This document shows, one piece after another, positions 1 through 8,084 of a stretch of DNA of 64,000 bases. Each line of letters starts with the position of its first letter. Within the stretch, counting starts at the first letter, position 1. A program made the position numbers and the translations under genes. Source of the DNA: Kocuria sp. (GTDB lineage: Bacteria; Actinomycetota; Actinomycetes; Actinomycetales; Micrococcaceae); the NCBI GenBank assembly GCA_030524035.1, contig JAUNHG010000002.1, forward strand, positions 646,471-710,470, given 5' to 3'. The notes under the pieces are model-generated. The model made no database searches and was not told where the DNA came from. It worked only from the letters and a program-made list of their open reading frames with translations.

Positions 1-274
1 TCTGGTCGTAGGTGTCATGTATGGGGTGGAACCGATCAGCAAAGACGTCTAGCCGTTCCGTCGCTAATTCCAATGCCGAGGAATCACGATCAATCCCCAC
101 AACATGGAGACGGGGAAATCGACTCAACAGCGCTTCGCTGTGTCCTCCCATGCCCAGCGTGGCGTCAACAACAACTGGGCAGTCATGCGCTAGTCCCGGA
201 GCCAACAGCTCCACACACTGTTCCAGAAGTACAGGAACATGCCGTTGCGACGTCGGGCGCGGTAGACCCGCCAT
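1..274 (-). CDS. rsmH: 16S rRNA (cytosine1402-N4)-methyltransferase RsmH, N-terminal part only
   Basis: RsmH (MraW) methylates N4 of C1402 in the ribosomal P site of 16S rRNA. Only the first 91 codons are in the window; the gene runs off the left edge. The start is read as ATG at 274, preceded by GAGGAG. The visible protein has the family N-terminus [13 protein letters not shown], then [16 protein letters not shown] (the glycine-rich SAM-binding loop) and [12 protein letters not shown], where the acidic residue should contact the SAM ribose. It lies downstream of mraZ on the same strand, the usual head of the division and cell-wall (dcw) cluster. Identity is secure; length and integrity cannot be judged. 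Confidence 0.93.
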   Translation of the reverse strand, partial: MAGLPRPTSQRHVPVLLEQCVELLAPGLAHDCPVVVDATLGMGGHSEALLSRFPRLHVVGIDRDSSALELATERLDVFADRFHPIHDTYDQ

Positions 275-583
275 AGCTCTCCTCTATCACGGCCGTTCTG
301 ATGGACATCACCATGTGGTGTGATGGCACACAGGCCCTACATGCACTGTTCTTCAGTTGCCTCAGCTTAGTGGTGGTTGACACCCGTTCAAACGAACACC
401 GCACCGTGAACTGCGTAACCAGAACCCCGCCCGCTGGCCGCCCCTCGAATCCGGCCTGGCCCAGGGGAAGGTGGGTCAGGACGGTGACGGCAGTGCGGGT
501 GGAGATCTCACCGCGCAGGTCCCGATGCGGTGCATAGACCGCTGTCACACGAACAACTATTCAATTAACACGGGGTATTGCCG
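275..583 (-). other. mraZ-rsmH intergenic stretch, no confident gene
   Basis: About 300 bases separate mraZ and rsmH. An open frame crosses this stretch on the minus strand (548 down to 183, GTG start) but overlaps the start of rsmH by about 90 bases and matches no family I know. An imperfect inverted repeat, CATCAC...GTGATG, lies at about 305-324, just upstream of rsmH, and could be a regulatory or RNA hairpin. Otherwise I see nothing definite. Confidence 0.4.
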
Positions 584-1015
584 CTAAAACAGCCCCGGAA
601 TCACCTCATCCTCAGTGTCCGAAAACGCCGATTCTTGCTCTTCCAAGTAGGTTTCCCATGCCTGGGCATCCCAGATCTCGGCTCGTGAACCTGCGCCAAC
701 GACGGCAAGTTCCCGATCAAGGCCTGCATACTGCCGCAGTGCTGTGGGAATAGTGACCCTGCCCTGCTTATCCGGCACTTCATCGGAAGCGCCGGAGAGA
801 AAAACGCGGATGTAATCACGAGCTTGTTTGGACGACAACGGAGCCGCCCGCATCTGTTCGTGAACCTTTTCAAACTCAGCGGCGCTGAATACATAGATAC
901 AACGCTCCTGGCCTCGCGTGAGCACCAAACCTTCGGAAAGTTCTTCACGAAACTTTGCCGGAAGGATTAGCCGCCCTTTCTCGTCCAGACGAGGTGAGTG
1001 TGTCCCGAGGAACAT
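584..1015 (-). CDS. mraZ: Transcriptional regulator MraZ
   Basis: MraZ is an AbrB-fold, ring-forming DNA-binding protein that controls the dcw promoter ahead of it. The 143-residue protein has the two family repeats, each with a DxKGR-type core: [16 protein letters not shown] near residue 10 and [16 protein letters not shown] near residue 81. I place the start at ATG 1015 ([11 protein letters not shown]), the family N-terminus, which has GAGGTGG upstream; a GTG three codons earlier (1024) is open but overlaps that ribosome binding site. rsmH follows on the same strand. Candidate MraZ boxes lie just upstream at 1062-1102. Confidence 0.95.
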   Translation of the reverse strand: MFLGTHSPRLDEKGRLILPAKFREELSEGLVLTRGQERCIYVFSAAEFEKVHEQMRAAPLSSKQARDYIRVFLSGASDEVPDKQGRVTIPTALRQYAGLDRELAVVGAGSRAEIWDAQAWETYLEEQESAFSDTEDEVIPGLF

Positions 1016-1058
1016 GCTCACCACCTCAGCTCAAAAAGTCCCTCCTACTTCTCTCAAT

Positions 1059-1102
1059 CCACCACTTTACTCCACTTCCCTCCCCCGTCAACCAGATTCC
1101 AC
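1059..1102 (-). promoter_or_regulatory. Candidate mraZ promoter with MraZ-box-like repeats
   Basis: On the minus strand, TGG-type elements recur at 10-base spacing upstream of mraZ: GTGG cores lie at 1072-1075 and 1062-1065, with degenerate copies further up (GGGG about 1082, CTGG about 1092, GTGG at 1099). Known MraZ operators are short TGGG/GTGG direct repeats with about 10-base periodicity. A possible promoter (TTGACG, 16-base spacer, TAAAGT) overlaps them, which would suit autorepression. Assigned by pattern only. Confidence 0.5.
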
Positions 1103-1283
1103 CCATTATCGGAGTCAAATAACCCTCAGAAGCCACCACGAGCAGTCATCGCAATCCACCTTTTTCAGCGTTTCCCCTTGCCAAAGGCGTTTAAACAGCA
1201 GTGGAGTGCGAGTGGAGGAAAGTGGAGGTGCGGGTGGGCGTGTAGGGCGTGGCGTGGCACTCGACTGTTCCCACTTGCCAAAA

Positions 1284-1325
1284 AAGAGCTGGGCGTCGAC
1301 CCATAAGGGTCGACGCCCAGCTCTT
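1284..1325 (-). terminator. Intrinsic terminator of the DUF3040 gene
   Basis: A perfect 19-base-pair stem (arms 1284-1302 and 1307-1325) with a four-base loop. Read on the minus strand it is followed by a run of T (AGCTCTTTTTT), the classic rho-independent layout, 33 bases beyond the stop of the DUF3040 gene. It insulates that gene from mraZ. Confidence 0.9.
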
Positions 1326-1358
1326 CAGTGCTGAAAACTACTCAGTCAACAATAACGC

Positions 1359-1757
1359 TCACGGGCCATTGGACCGTCGCTCATCCCATTTGTCTTCCAG
1401 ATTGCGCATAAATCCAGAGGAGGATTTAACAACCTTGGGGGGCGCTGCCCCACCAGGAGAAGTCTTCCCGACGTCAGGCAACGACGATTCATCAGTATTT
1501 TTAGTAGTGGCCCAATACACCCCCAGGGACATCATCAAGAACCCCAGGACGCCCACCAAAATCTGGTTGATCGCTACACCTCCGATCACCACGCCCAATC
1601 CAACCACGCCAATAACAGCACCCAGCACAAGTGACCGAGTGGAGAAGGTGCTCCGGACCGGCCTGGATTCCATAGCGCTAGCGAACTGAGGATCATCAGC
1701 ATTCAACTGCTGCTCCAGCTGCGCCAACAGCTGTTGCTCTCGCTCGGACAGAGCCAC
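1359..1757 (-). CDS. DUF3040 small membrane protein
   Basis: A 132-residue protein of the actinobacterial DUF3040 family, function unknown. It begins with the family signature LSEREQQLLAQLEQQL followed by ADDPQFA, and has two adjacent hydrophobic segments (about residues 40-60 and 65-83), so it should be a small membrane protein with a cytosolic tail. The start is set at GTG 1757 (VALSEREQ), because GAGGAGG lies eight bases upstream; the ATG at 1778 would add seven residues that encode this ribosome binding site. Mycobacterial genomes carry this family beside mraZ and dinB. The strong terminator at 1284-1325 ends the transcript. Confidence 0.88.
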   Translation of the reverse strand: MALSEREQQLLAQLEQQLNADDPQFASAMESRPVRSTFSTRSLVLGAVIGVVGLGVVIGGVAINQILVGVLGFLMMSLGVYWATTKNTDESSLPDVGKTSPGGAAPPKVVKSSSGFMRNLEDKWDERRSNGP

Positions 1758-1839
1758 AACATCCCTCCTCGACGGCAATGATCACAACCGGTGGGTAGAA
1801 GAACCACAGTGTTCCTGAACCACCGTTCTGGGTTCCAGC

Positions 1840-3144
1840 CTACCCTTCTGAATCATCCACCGATACGCCACCCACAGAACCACCAGCAAGACGTTCATAA
1901 CGTTGCTGATGCGAACCAGGAACGCTGTGGTCTTGACGTCGATATTCAGTACCTTCATACCCCAACATGGCAGCAGGCCCCAAAGAAAACCGACCGAATC
2001 GCTCACGCGCATGATCCATAACCGTTTCTACCGCGGCCCATTCTTCTTCCCGACCGTCCAAGCTCAACTGGACAGCACGATCCACACCTTCCAGACTTTC
2101 GGCACGAACACCAATCAACCGTACCGGCGCAGGCAGCGGAAGCTCCTGCGCAAAAAGTTCCTGCGCGTAGGCATAAAGATCCCGCCCCGAGGAAAACGGC
2201 TGCGTGACAGTACGGGAACGTGAAATGGTGGTGAAATCCGCCCACCGTAGTTTTAAGTCAACTTTCCTGGCACGTAGCCCATGAGACCTCAATCGCGCAG
2301 CAGTGCGATGAGACAGGCTTAAAAGCTCACGACGGATCGCGGACAGATCAGTGACATCTTCATCAAATGTCCCTTCTGCCCCCACACTTTTTTCTTCCCG
2401 GACCGGTGTGACCGGCCGGGGATCGTGCCCATTAGCCAAGGCATAGAGGTGGGCACCAGAGGCCGGACCCACCAAACGCGCTAGCCCTGCAGGGGTAGCG
2501 GCTGCTAAATCCGCCACATGATGCAAACCGGCAGCGTGCAACACCCGTGCGGTTTTCGCCCCCACACCCCAGAGCGAATCAACCGGCAACTGCGCTAAAA
2601 AATCCACCGTATCTCGATAGTCAACTAATAACAGGCCATCGGGTTTAGCGCGGGTGGAGGCGATCTTAGCGACCGTCTTATGAGCCCCTATTCCTACGGA
2701 TGCCGTAAGACCTGTCGCATCCCGGATTTGCTGACGCAACGCCCGAGCGATACTGACGGGGGAGCCCAATCGGCGAATAGCGCCGGAAACATCCAGGAAA
2801 GCTTCATCGACACTGACTTGTTCCACACGGTCTGTGATGCTCTGAAATAAATCCATGATCGCCGCCGAATATTTGGGGTACACCCCATAATGTGGGGTTA
2901 GTACAGTGCCTTGAGGGCATCTGACACGCGCCTGACTCAAAGGCATACCGGAGTGCACCCCGAAGGCACGGGCTTCATAAGAGGCCGACAAGACTACGGA
3001 ACGGTTGGATTGGGCGGCAACAATCACGGGCTTGCCCACCAGTTCAGGGCGTTCCAAAAGTTCAACCGCCACAAAGAACATGTCCATATCCACATGCAAA
3101 ATCGCGGTTCGCCGCCACGCGAACACGTCGTCACACGCACCCAC
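1840..3144 (-). CDS. dinB: DNA polymerase IV (Y-family translesion polymerase)
   Basis: A Y-family polymerase that copies damaged templates. The 434-residue protein has the catalytic motifs HVDMDMFFVAVE (first metal aspartate, near residue 18) and SVDEAFLDVSG (SVDE, about residue 118), the helix-hairpin-helix thumb (LWGVGAKTARVL) and a little-finger domain. QLSLD near the C terminus resembles a beta-clamp-binding motif. The open frame extends upstream to 3243, but that would overlap the divergent idsA start; I choose GTG 3144, which has an AGGGGG ribosome binding site and leaves about 60 bases for divergent promoters. The exact start is uncertain. Confidence 0.93.
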   Translation of the reverse strand: MGACDDVFAWRRTAILHVDMDMFFVAVELLERPELVGKPVIVAAQSNRSVVLSASYEARAFGVHSGMPLSQARVRCPQGTVLTPHYGVYPKYSAAIMDLFQSITDRVEQVSVDEAFLDVSGAIRRLGSPVSIARALRQQIRDATGLTASVGIGAHKTVAKIASTRAKPDGLLLVDYRDTVDFLAQLPVDSLWGVGAKTARVLHAAGLHHVADLAAATPAGLARLVGPASGAHLYALANGHDPRPVTPVREEKSVGAEGTFDEDVTDLSAIRRELLSLSHRTAARLRSHGLRARKVDLKLRWADFTTISRSRTVTQPFSSGRDLYAYAQELFAQELPLPAPVRLIGVRAESLEGVDRAVQLSLDGREEEWAAVETVMDHARERFGRFSLGPAAMLGYEGTEYRRQDHSVPGSHQQRYERLAGGSVGGVSVDDSEG

Positions 3145-3207
3145 CGTATTCCCCCTGCCAGACACCCAGGTTGACCGCACTCGTTTACCCTGAAGAAGGC
3201 ACACAAT

Positions 3208-4380
3208 GTGCCCGCTATTCCTCGAAGATTCAACGGAGCCCACGCCGTGCCAGTTTCCAGCATTTCATTCCCCTCAGACAGCACAAGCGCTCTGCACGCG
3301 CATGTGGATCAGGAAACAGAGGCATTTTTGGGGGCTCTGGGTGCTGAGTTACAGAAATGGTTTGACCATCAGCGCCAATCTGCGGTGGGCATTGACCCCG
3401 CAGCATGTGACTTAGTGGAAGCAATTGCCGGCTTATCAAACAGTGGTAAACGGCTGCGCGCCCAATTGCTTTACTGGGGATGGCGCGCAGCCGGCGGCGA
3501 TCCACTATCCGTTATCCCGGTGCAAGCTGCTGCGGGGATCGAGCTTTTCCAAACAGCTGCCTTAATCCACGATGACGTCATCGACCGCTCTGACACCCGC
3601 CGTTCTATGCCCAGCGTGCATAAACAATTGGAGGAAATACATAGCCAGAATGGGTGGGATCAAGATCCCGCCCATTTTGGTATCTCTGCCGCAGTGCTGA
3701 TCGGTGATCTAGCCTTAACCTGGTCGGAGCAAGTATTCAGCAGCGCTTTGGCCCTAGCTGGATACCCTGAAAAAGCCGCTGAGGACTTCCACCGCATGAG
3801 GACAGAGGTCATGATCGGCCAATATTTGGACGTTCATGCAGAAGTTGCGGCGGCGCAAGTACCGGTCGAAGACGCTTACCATCGAGCACTCCAGATTCTG
3901 CGGTTCAAATCCGCTAAATACTCCGCTGAACACCCCGTGGTCCTAGGGTTTCTCTTAGCCGGTGGCACCGATGAGAAAGTTGAGCAATACCGGGAGTTTG
4001 CCCTGGCTTTAGGCGAAGCATTCCAAATCCGCGATGACGTCCTCGGGATCTTTGGTGATCCCACCACCACAGGAAAACCTGCAGGCGATGATCTCCGAGA
4101 AGGCAAACGCACTGTGGTGATAGCGGTTCATATGCAGTTAGCCGATACCACACAGAAATCGGCTGTCAGTCAGGTGCTTGGAAACGCCGAAGCCACCGAT
4201 GCACAAATCGCCGGGGCACGCACAGCGATCACCTCCAGCGGGGCACTCCACACCGTAGAACAGGCCATACAGCAGCTCAGCCAGCACGCTGCCCACGGCA
4301 TCGACGCGTTGGAGATGGAACCTACCGTGGCCACAGCATTCCGCAGAATTCTTCAAGCAGCAGTACACCGCGACCACTAA
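3208..4380 (+). CDS. idsA: Polyprenyl diphosphate synthase (geranylgeranyl diphosphate synthase type)
   Basis: A trans-isoprenyl diphosphate synthase that adds isopentenyl diphosphate units to allylic diphosphates for carotenoid, quinone or polyprenyl-lipid precursors. The 390-residue protein has the first aspartate-rich motif HDDVID (about residue 121), the GKRLRAQLL substrate-binding motif (about 80) and the second motif QIRDDVLGIFGD (about 275). The fourth residue after the first motif and the bulky residues before it set chain length in this family, but I cannot predict product length. GTG at 3208 follows GAAGAAGG; GTG 3247 is an alternative. Divergent from dinB and convergent with the next gene, as in other Mycobacteriales. 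Confidence 0.92.
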   Translation: MPAIPRRFNGAHAVPVSSISFPSDSTSALHAHVDQETEAFLGALGAELQKWFDHQRQSAVGIDPAACDLVEAIAGLSNSGKRLRAQLLYWGWRAAGGDPLSVIPVQAAAGIELFQTAALIHDDVIDRSDTRRSMPSVHKQLEEIHSQNGWDQDPAHFGISAAVLIGDLALTWSEQVFSSALALAGYPEKAAEDFHRMRTEVMIGQYLDVHAEVAAAQVPVEDAYHRALQILRFKSAKYSAEHPVVLGFLLAGGTDEKVEQYREFALALGEAFQIRDDVLGIFGDPTTTGKPAGDDLREGKRTVVIAVHMQLADTTQKSAVSQVLGNAEATDAQIAGARTAITSSGALHTVEQAIQQLSQHAAHGIDALEMEPTVATAFRRILQAAVHRDH

Positions 4381-4389
4381 ACAGTGGCT

Positions 4390-4788
4390 CTACCAGGCCA
4401 TGGCTTGTGCCCGACGTCGAATCTCGGTCTTACGCCCCGCATGTAAAAAATCGATGGGACGTCCCGGCAAGGAATCATCAGCGGTCAGCAACCACACCGC
4501 TGCCTCGATATCTGTAAACCCAGCGTCCCGTAACACCGATACCGTACCCCGTAGGGAATCTAAAGGGCTTCCATCGGTCGTGAAATCGACGGGGACCCTG
4601 CGGACGCCGTCTTCCGGATCACGGAAAGCCAGCACGGCGCCGTCATCCACTAACGCATGGACACGGGTGACGATCACGCCCATTGCTTCGGCAATATCCG
4701 GAAGAGTGGTCCATTCCCTCACTAAAGCAGCGAGTTCGGCGAACTGTTCAGCGGTGGGATGCTCTGCACGGCGGCTGGACTTTTTCAC
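4390..4788 (-). CDS. Rv2175c-like winged-helix DNA-binding protein
   Basis: A 132-residue protein like mycobacterial Rv2175c, a DNA-binding protein reported to be phosphorylated by the neighbouring kinase PknL. It has an N-terminal helix-turn-helix region (TTLPDIAEAMGVIVTRVHALVDDGAV) and a C-terminal segment typical of the family (SLRGTVSVLRDAGFTDIEAAVWLLTADDSLPGRPIDFL). The start is GTG 4788. It lies convergent to idsA with ten bases between stops and two genes from pknL, so gene context supports the assignment. Its target operators are unknown. The threonines near the N terminus could be phospho-acceptors, but no site is proven here. Confidence 0.85.
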   Translation of the reverse strand: MKKSSRRAEHPTAEQFAELAALVREWTTLPDIAEAMGVIVTRVHALVDDGAVLAFRDPEDGVRRVPVDFTTDGSPLDSLRGTVSVLRDAGFTDIEAAVWLLTADDSLPGRPIDFLHAGRKTEIRRRAQAMAW

Positions 4789-4991
4789 GCCACCAGGGTG
4801 CCACGCATACTTGCCGCTGTGCAGGGGGCACGCTGATATTCCATCGATGACTCTGGGAACCAGCGATAGTTGCCCCTCACAGGAAAGACACTCGCAGCTG
4901 GACCTGCGCTATCCACGCCGCACGCCAGGGTAATCTCTGGTTCGCGGCCATTCTTCCCCGTGGCTGTTACCCAAGACCCGAGGTCATCTCG

Positions 4992-6119
4992 ATGCACCGC
5001 ACTTCCCCGGGCCACGGTTCATCACACTCTGACAAGCGTGATGAAGTCGAAGCGCGCCCCAACGTTCGCCAGGCCACCCGAACAGCCACGGCTGCCGCAG
5101 CACTTGCGGCGCTAGGAATGACCGGCGTTTCTGCCGCGCAGGCTGATATCCAACCCCATCCTCCCGCCCCGGCACGGGATGAGACCAGGCCGGATGGCCC
5201 CGTCCGAACCGTGATGCCCGGTGATTCGCTGTGGTCTGTAGCGACCGCAAATGGGCTCTCCGTGGAAGAACTGATGGCGTTCAATGAACTCTACGGGGAT
5301 GCTCTCTTAACACCTGGGTTTCATCTGCGCTTGAGTCCACCCCCCGCACATGAAACACCTTCCCCCACTGCAGATGCCAGTTCTATTCGACAACCGCTGT
5401 GGCACTCAACACCCACAGGCGCGCACCGTTCAGGGCCGGGCAGCCACACCAGAGAACACCAAGTTGTTAGCGGGGATTCCTTATGGCATCTAGCCATCCA
5501 GCACAAAACCACTGTCGCGCAGATCATCGAAACCAACGACATGGACATCACCACCGGCCTGCGCCCGGGGCAGATTGTGAAAATTCCCGACTCCTCCGCG
5601 GCTCCACTGCCTCAAGAAGATGAGCAAACCCCAGAAGGTGCCGCTACTTTTCCTGGACACCACCCCTACACCAGAGCCGCGATTCCAGCACACGACTTAG
5701 AACAACAGCGACAGAACCACACCGAGATCTCCCCCACGGATCTCCACGATATGGTGCGCCAAACCGCCGTTGAGCTGGGTGTAAATCCTGCTCTAGCTCT
5801 GGCCCATGCCGAGCAGGAGTCAGGATTCGACCACCATAAGCTCTCCCCCACCGACGCTGTGGGAGTCATGCAGGTGACACCTGCATCCGGTCAGTGGGCC
5901 GAAACGCTGGTAGGCCATGACCTAGATTTGTTGGACCCCCAAGACAACATCACCGCAGGCATAGCCATCATCCGAGCGAATGTGCAACGAACGGCGGATC
6001 AAGATCAAGCCATTGCCGCGTACTACCAAGGCCTGTACGGAGTCCAAGAATATGGAATGTTTGAGGACACTCGACAGTACGTTTCCCACGTCAAAGCCAA
6101 ACTCGCCGGTTGGTCCTGA
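4992..6119 (+). CDS. Secreted LysM lytic transglycosylase-like protein
   Basis: A 375-residue exported peptidoglycan enzyme. After a basic start comes a signal-peptide-like segment (ATAAAALAALGMTGVSAAQA, about residues 33-52), then two LysM wall-binding domains (VMPGDSLWSVATANGLS near residue 75 and VVSGDSLWHLAIQHKTT near 157). A C-terminal SLT domain follows, with AHAEQESGFD holding the likely catalytic Glu, then GVMQVTP and AAYYQG, the usual SLT motifs. It should cleave glycan strands to 1,6-anhydro ends during growth. It sits directly before pknL, whose PASTA domains bind wall fragments; a functional link is inference. In M. tuberculosis the mannosyltransferase Rv2174 lies in this area instead. 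Confidence 0.88.
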   Translation: MHRTSPGHGSSHSDKRDEVEARPNVRQATRTATAAAALAALGMTGVSAAQADIQPHPPAPARDETRPDGPVRTVMPGDSLWSVATANGLSVEELMAFNELYGDALLTPGFHLRLSPPPAHETPSPTADASSIRQPLWHSTPTGAHRSGPGSHTREHQVVSGDSLWHLAIQHKTTVAQIIETNDMDITTGLRPGQIVKIPDSSAAPLPQEDEQTPEGAATFPGHHPYTRAAIPAHDLEQQRQNHTEISPTDLHDMVRQTAVELGVNPALALAHAEQESGFDHHKLSPTDAVGVMQVTPASGQWAETLVGHDLDLLDPQDNITAGIAIIRANVQRTADQDQAIAAYYQGLYGVQEYGMFEDTRQYVSHVKAKLAGWS

Positions 6120-6153
6120 GCACCACCAGAACACGTAGCTTAATGTTGGTGGT

Positions 6154-8067
6154 GTGCACAGCCCTCAAGAAGATCACCTGACGGCAACCGTCTTGGAAGG
6201 CCGATACACCGTGGGGCCACGTATGGCACGTGGTGGCACTGGTGGTGTGTATCGCGGCATTGACCAGCGCTTAGACCGTACGGTAGCGCTAAAGATCATG
6301 CATCCTCATCTCACAGAGGACCCCACTTTTGTGGGACGTTTTGCCCGGGAAGCTCGGGCCGCAGCACAACTATCCCACCCCCATGTTGTCTCGGTAACAG
6401 ACCAAGGAGAAACTAAAGACGGTCTGGTTTACCTGGTGATGGAATACGTGGAAGGTGGCACGCTACGCGACGTTCTTGAGCGTAAAAAATTCCTGACGCC
6501 GGGGCAGGCTTTTCATATCCTCGAGCAGCTTGTGGACGGGCTGGCCAGTGCGCACCGCAGCGGCCTAGTTCACCGCGATATCAAACCCGAAAACATCCTC
6601 ATGCGTACGGACGGAACAGTCAAAGTAGCTGACTTTGGCCTCACGCGTGGCACCGATCAGCACACCACCACAGGGGCTGTCCTTGGGACAGTAGCTTATG
6701 CCGCGCCAGAACTGGTTTTAGAACAGCCGGTTGGCACTCAGGCTGATGTGTACTCCGTCGGCATTCTGGCATGGGAAATGCTGGCAGGACGTCGCCCCTT
6801 CACCGGAAATCCGTGGACTCTAGCCCGCGCGCACGTTGAACAACCCGTTCCATCTTTAGCGCAGGCAGTACCAGGGCTGGACCCACTGATCGTTGAACTC
6901 ATCGCCCGGTGGACCGCCAAGGAACAACGTCATCGGCCCACTGACGCCACTGAATTGGTGGAACAGTTAGCAGCGGTGCGTAGCGCGTTGAGTCACCAAG
7001 CGTTGGATCATGTTCCTCCCGGCTGGGTTCAGGGGCCTGGCCCTTTGGCTCCCGTAACGGGTGATCCCGGTACTTCTGTGCTGCCTGAATCTGCACCAGC
7101 AGCTGTTCCGATAGAGCAGCCACAGCCCACTACAGCACTCCCCGTAGACCCCACGGAAGCCACAGAAGCCATGACCGTCGCGACCTCCCGCAGTGGCGGC
7201 GGTACGGTGTCTCCGGAACTTAGCGTGTTTGACGACACGATGATCATCAACCGTTTGGAAGAGCGCGGCACAGAACCAGCCACCCACATCAGAGACTCGC
7301 ACTATGAGCACCAGTCCCCTGCGGAAACAGTACCGGGCACTGACCTGGTGGAAACATGGCGTTCTGACCCCCATCACCCCACCGTCTCTTTAGGGAGACA
7401 ACCGCTATTAGCAACTGCTGTGGGAGTGGCTGCCACCGTAGTGCTCGTGTGTTTAGCAGCATTTCTAGGCTGGCTATTGGGTTCGGGCAGCTTCCGCACG
7501 GAAACAGTACCGCCTGTTCAAGGCAGCACTCCTGAACAGGCGCAAACGGTACTCGCAGAAGAAGGCTTCAGTAACGTCCGTGTCTATGACCGCCCCAGCG
7601 CAGACATCCCTGCTGGCTCCGTTGTAGGGACCACTCCCGAAGAAGGGACACAAATGCGGGTAGGTGAACAACTATCCGTGTTGGTTTCCAGCGGCCCCGC
7701 ACAAACCACTGTGCCGGCAGTGGAAGGTCTCACCCAAGAAGAGGCCACCACCCGACTAGAAGAGGCCAACCTCTCTGTCGGAGAGGTGACGACAGAGTTT
7801 TCATCATCCCCAGAGGGCACCATCACCGCGGCCTCCCCCGCCGAATCCACCAGTGTCGATGAAGGTTCCACTGTCAATCTGACGATATCGGCCAGAGAGC
7901 AACCAGAACAGGTGCCGAACGTGATCGGGGCGCATATCGACCAAGCCACCAAGCAACTAGAGGACCTAGGGTTCACTGTTCAACGGGAGGATGTAGCCGG
8001 TGGTCAATTGGGGCGCGTAGTGACGCAAAACCAAAATGGCAGCACCATCACTTTGCGTGTGATCTGA
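6154..8067 (+). CDS. pknL: Ser/Thr protein kinase PknL with PASTA domains
   Basis: A transmembrane Ser/Thr kinase of 637 residues. The cytosolic kinase domain has a glycine loop (MARGGTGGVYRG, residues 24-35), Lys47 in VALKI, the catalytic loop VHRDIKPENIL (about 140) and DFG (about 160), followed by a Thr-rich activation loop (TTTGAVLGT). An acidic/Pro-rich linker leads to one membrane helix at about residues 417-443, then three extracellular PASTA repeats, the last one short. M. tuberculosis PknL lacks PASTA domains, so this is the corynebacterial architecture. GTG 6154 is the likely start, though its ribosome binding site is weak. Neighbours are the Rv2175c-like protein and a wall hydrolase. 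Confidence 0.95.
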   Translation: MHSPQEDHLTATVLEGRYTVGPRMARGGTGGVYRGIDQRLDRTVALKIMHPHLTEDPTFVGRFAREARAAAQLSHPHVVSVTDQGETKDGLVYLVMEYVEGGTLRDVLERKKFLTPGQAFHILEQLVDGLASAHRSGLVHRDIKPENILMRTDGTVKVADFGLTRGTDQHTTTGAVLGTVAYAAPELVLEQPVGTQADVYSVGILAWEMLAGRRPFTGNPWTLARAHVEQPVPSLAQAVPGLDPLIVELIARWTAKEQRHRPTDATELVEQLAAVRSALSHQALDHVPPGWVQGPGPLAPVTGDPGTSVLPESAPAAVPIEQPQPTTALPVDPTEATEAMTVATSRSGGGTVSPELSVFDDTMIINRLEERGTEPATHIRDSHYEHQSPAETVPGTDLVETWRSDPHHPTVSLGRQPLLATAVGVAATVVLVCLAAFLGWLLGSGSFRTETVPPVQGSTPEQAQTVLAEEGFSNVRVYDRPSADIPAGSVVGTTPEEGTQMRVGEQLSVLVSSGPAQTTVPAVEGLTQEEATTRLEEANLSVGEVTTEFSSSPEGTITAASPAESTSVDEGSTVNLTISAREQPEQVPNVIGAHIDQATKQLEDLGFTVQREDVAGGQLGRVVTQNQNGSTITLRVI

Positions 8068-8084
8068 GCCCAGCTATGACGCGT

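Noticed and set aside
183..548. 121-codon minus-strand open frame between mraZ and rsmH
   Set aside because: It overlaps the well-supported rsmH start by about 90 bases, has no recognisable domain and its second half has poor composition.
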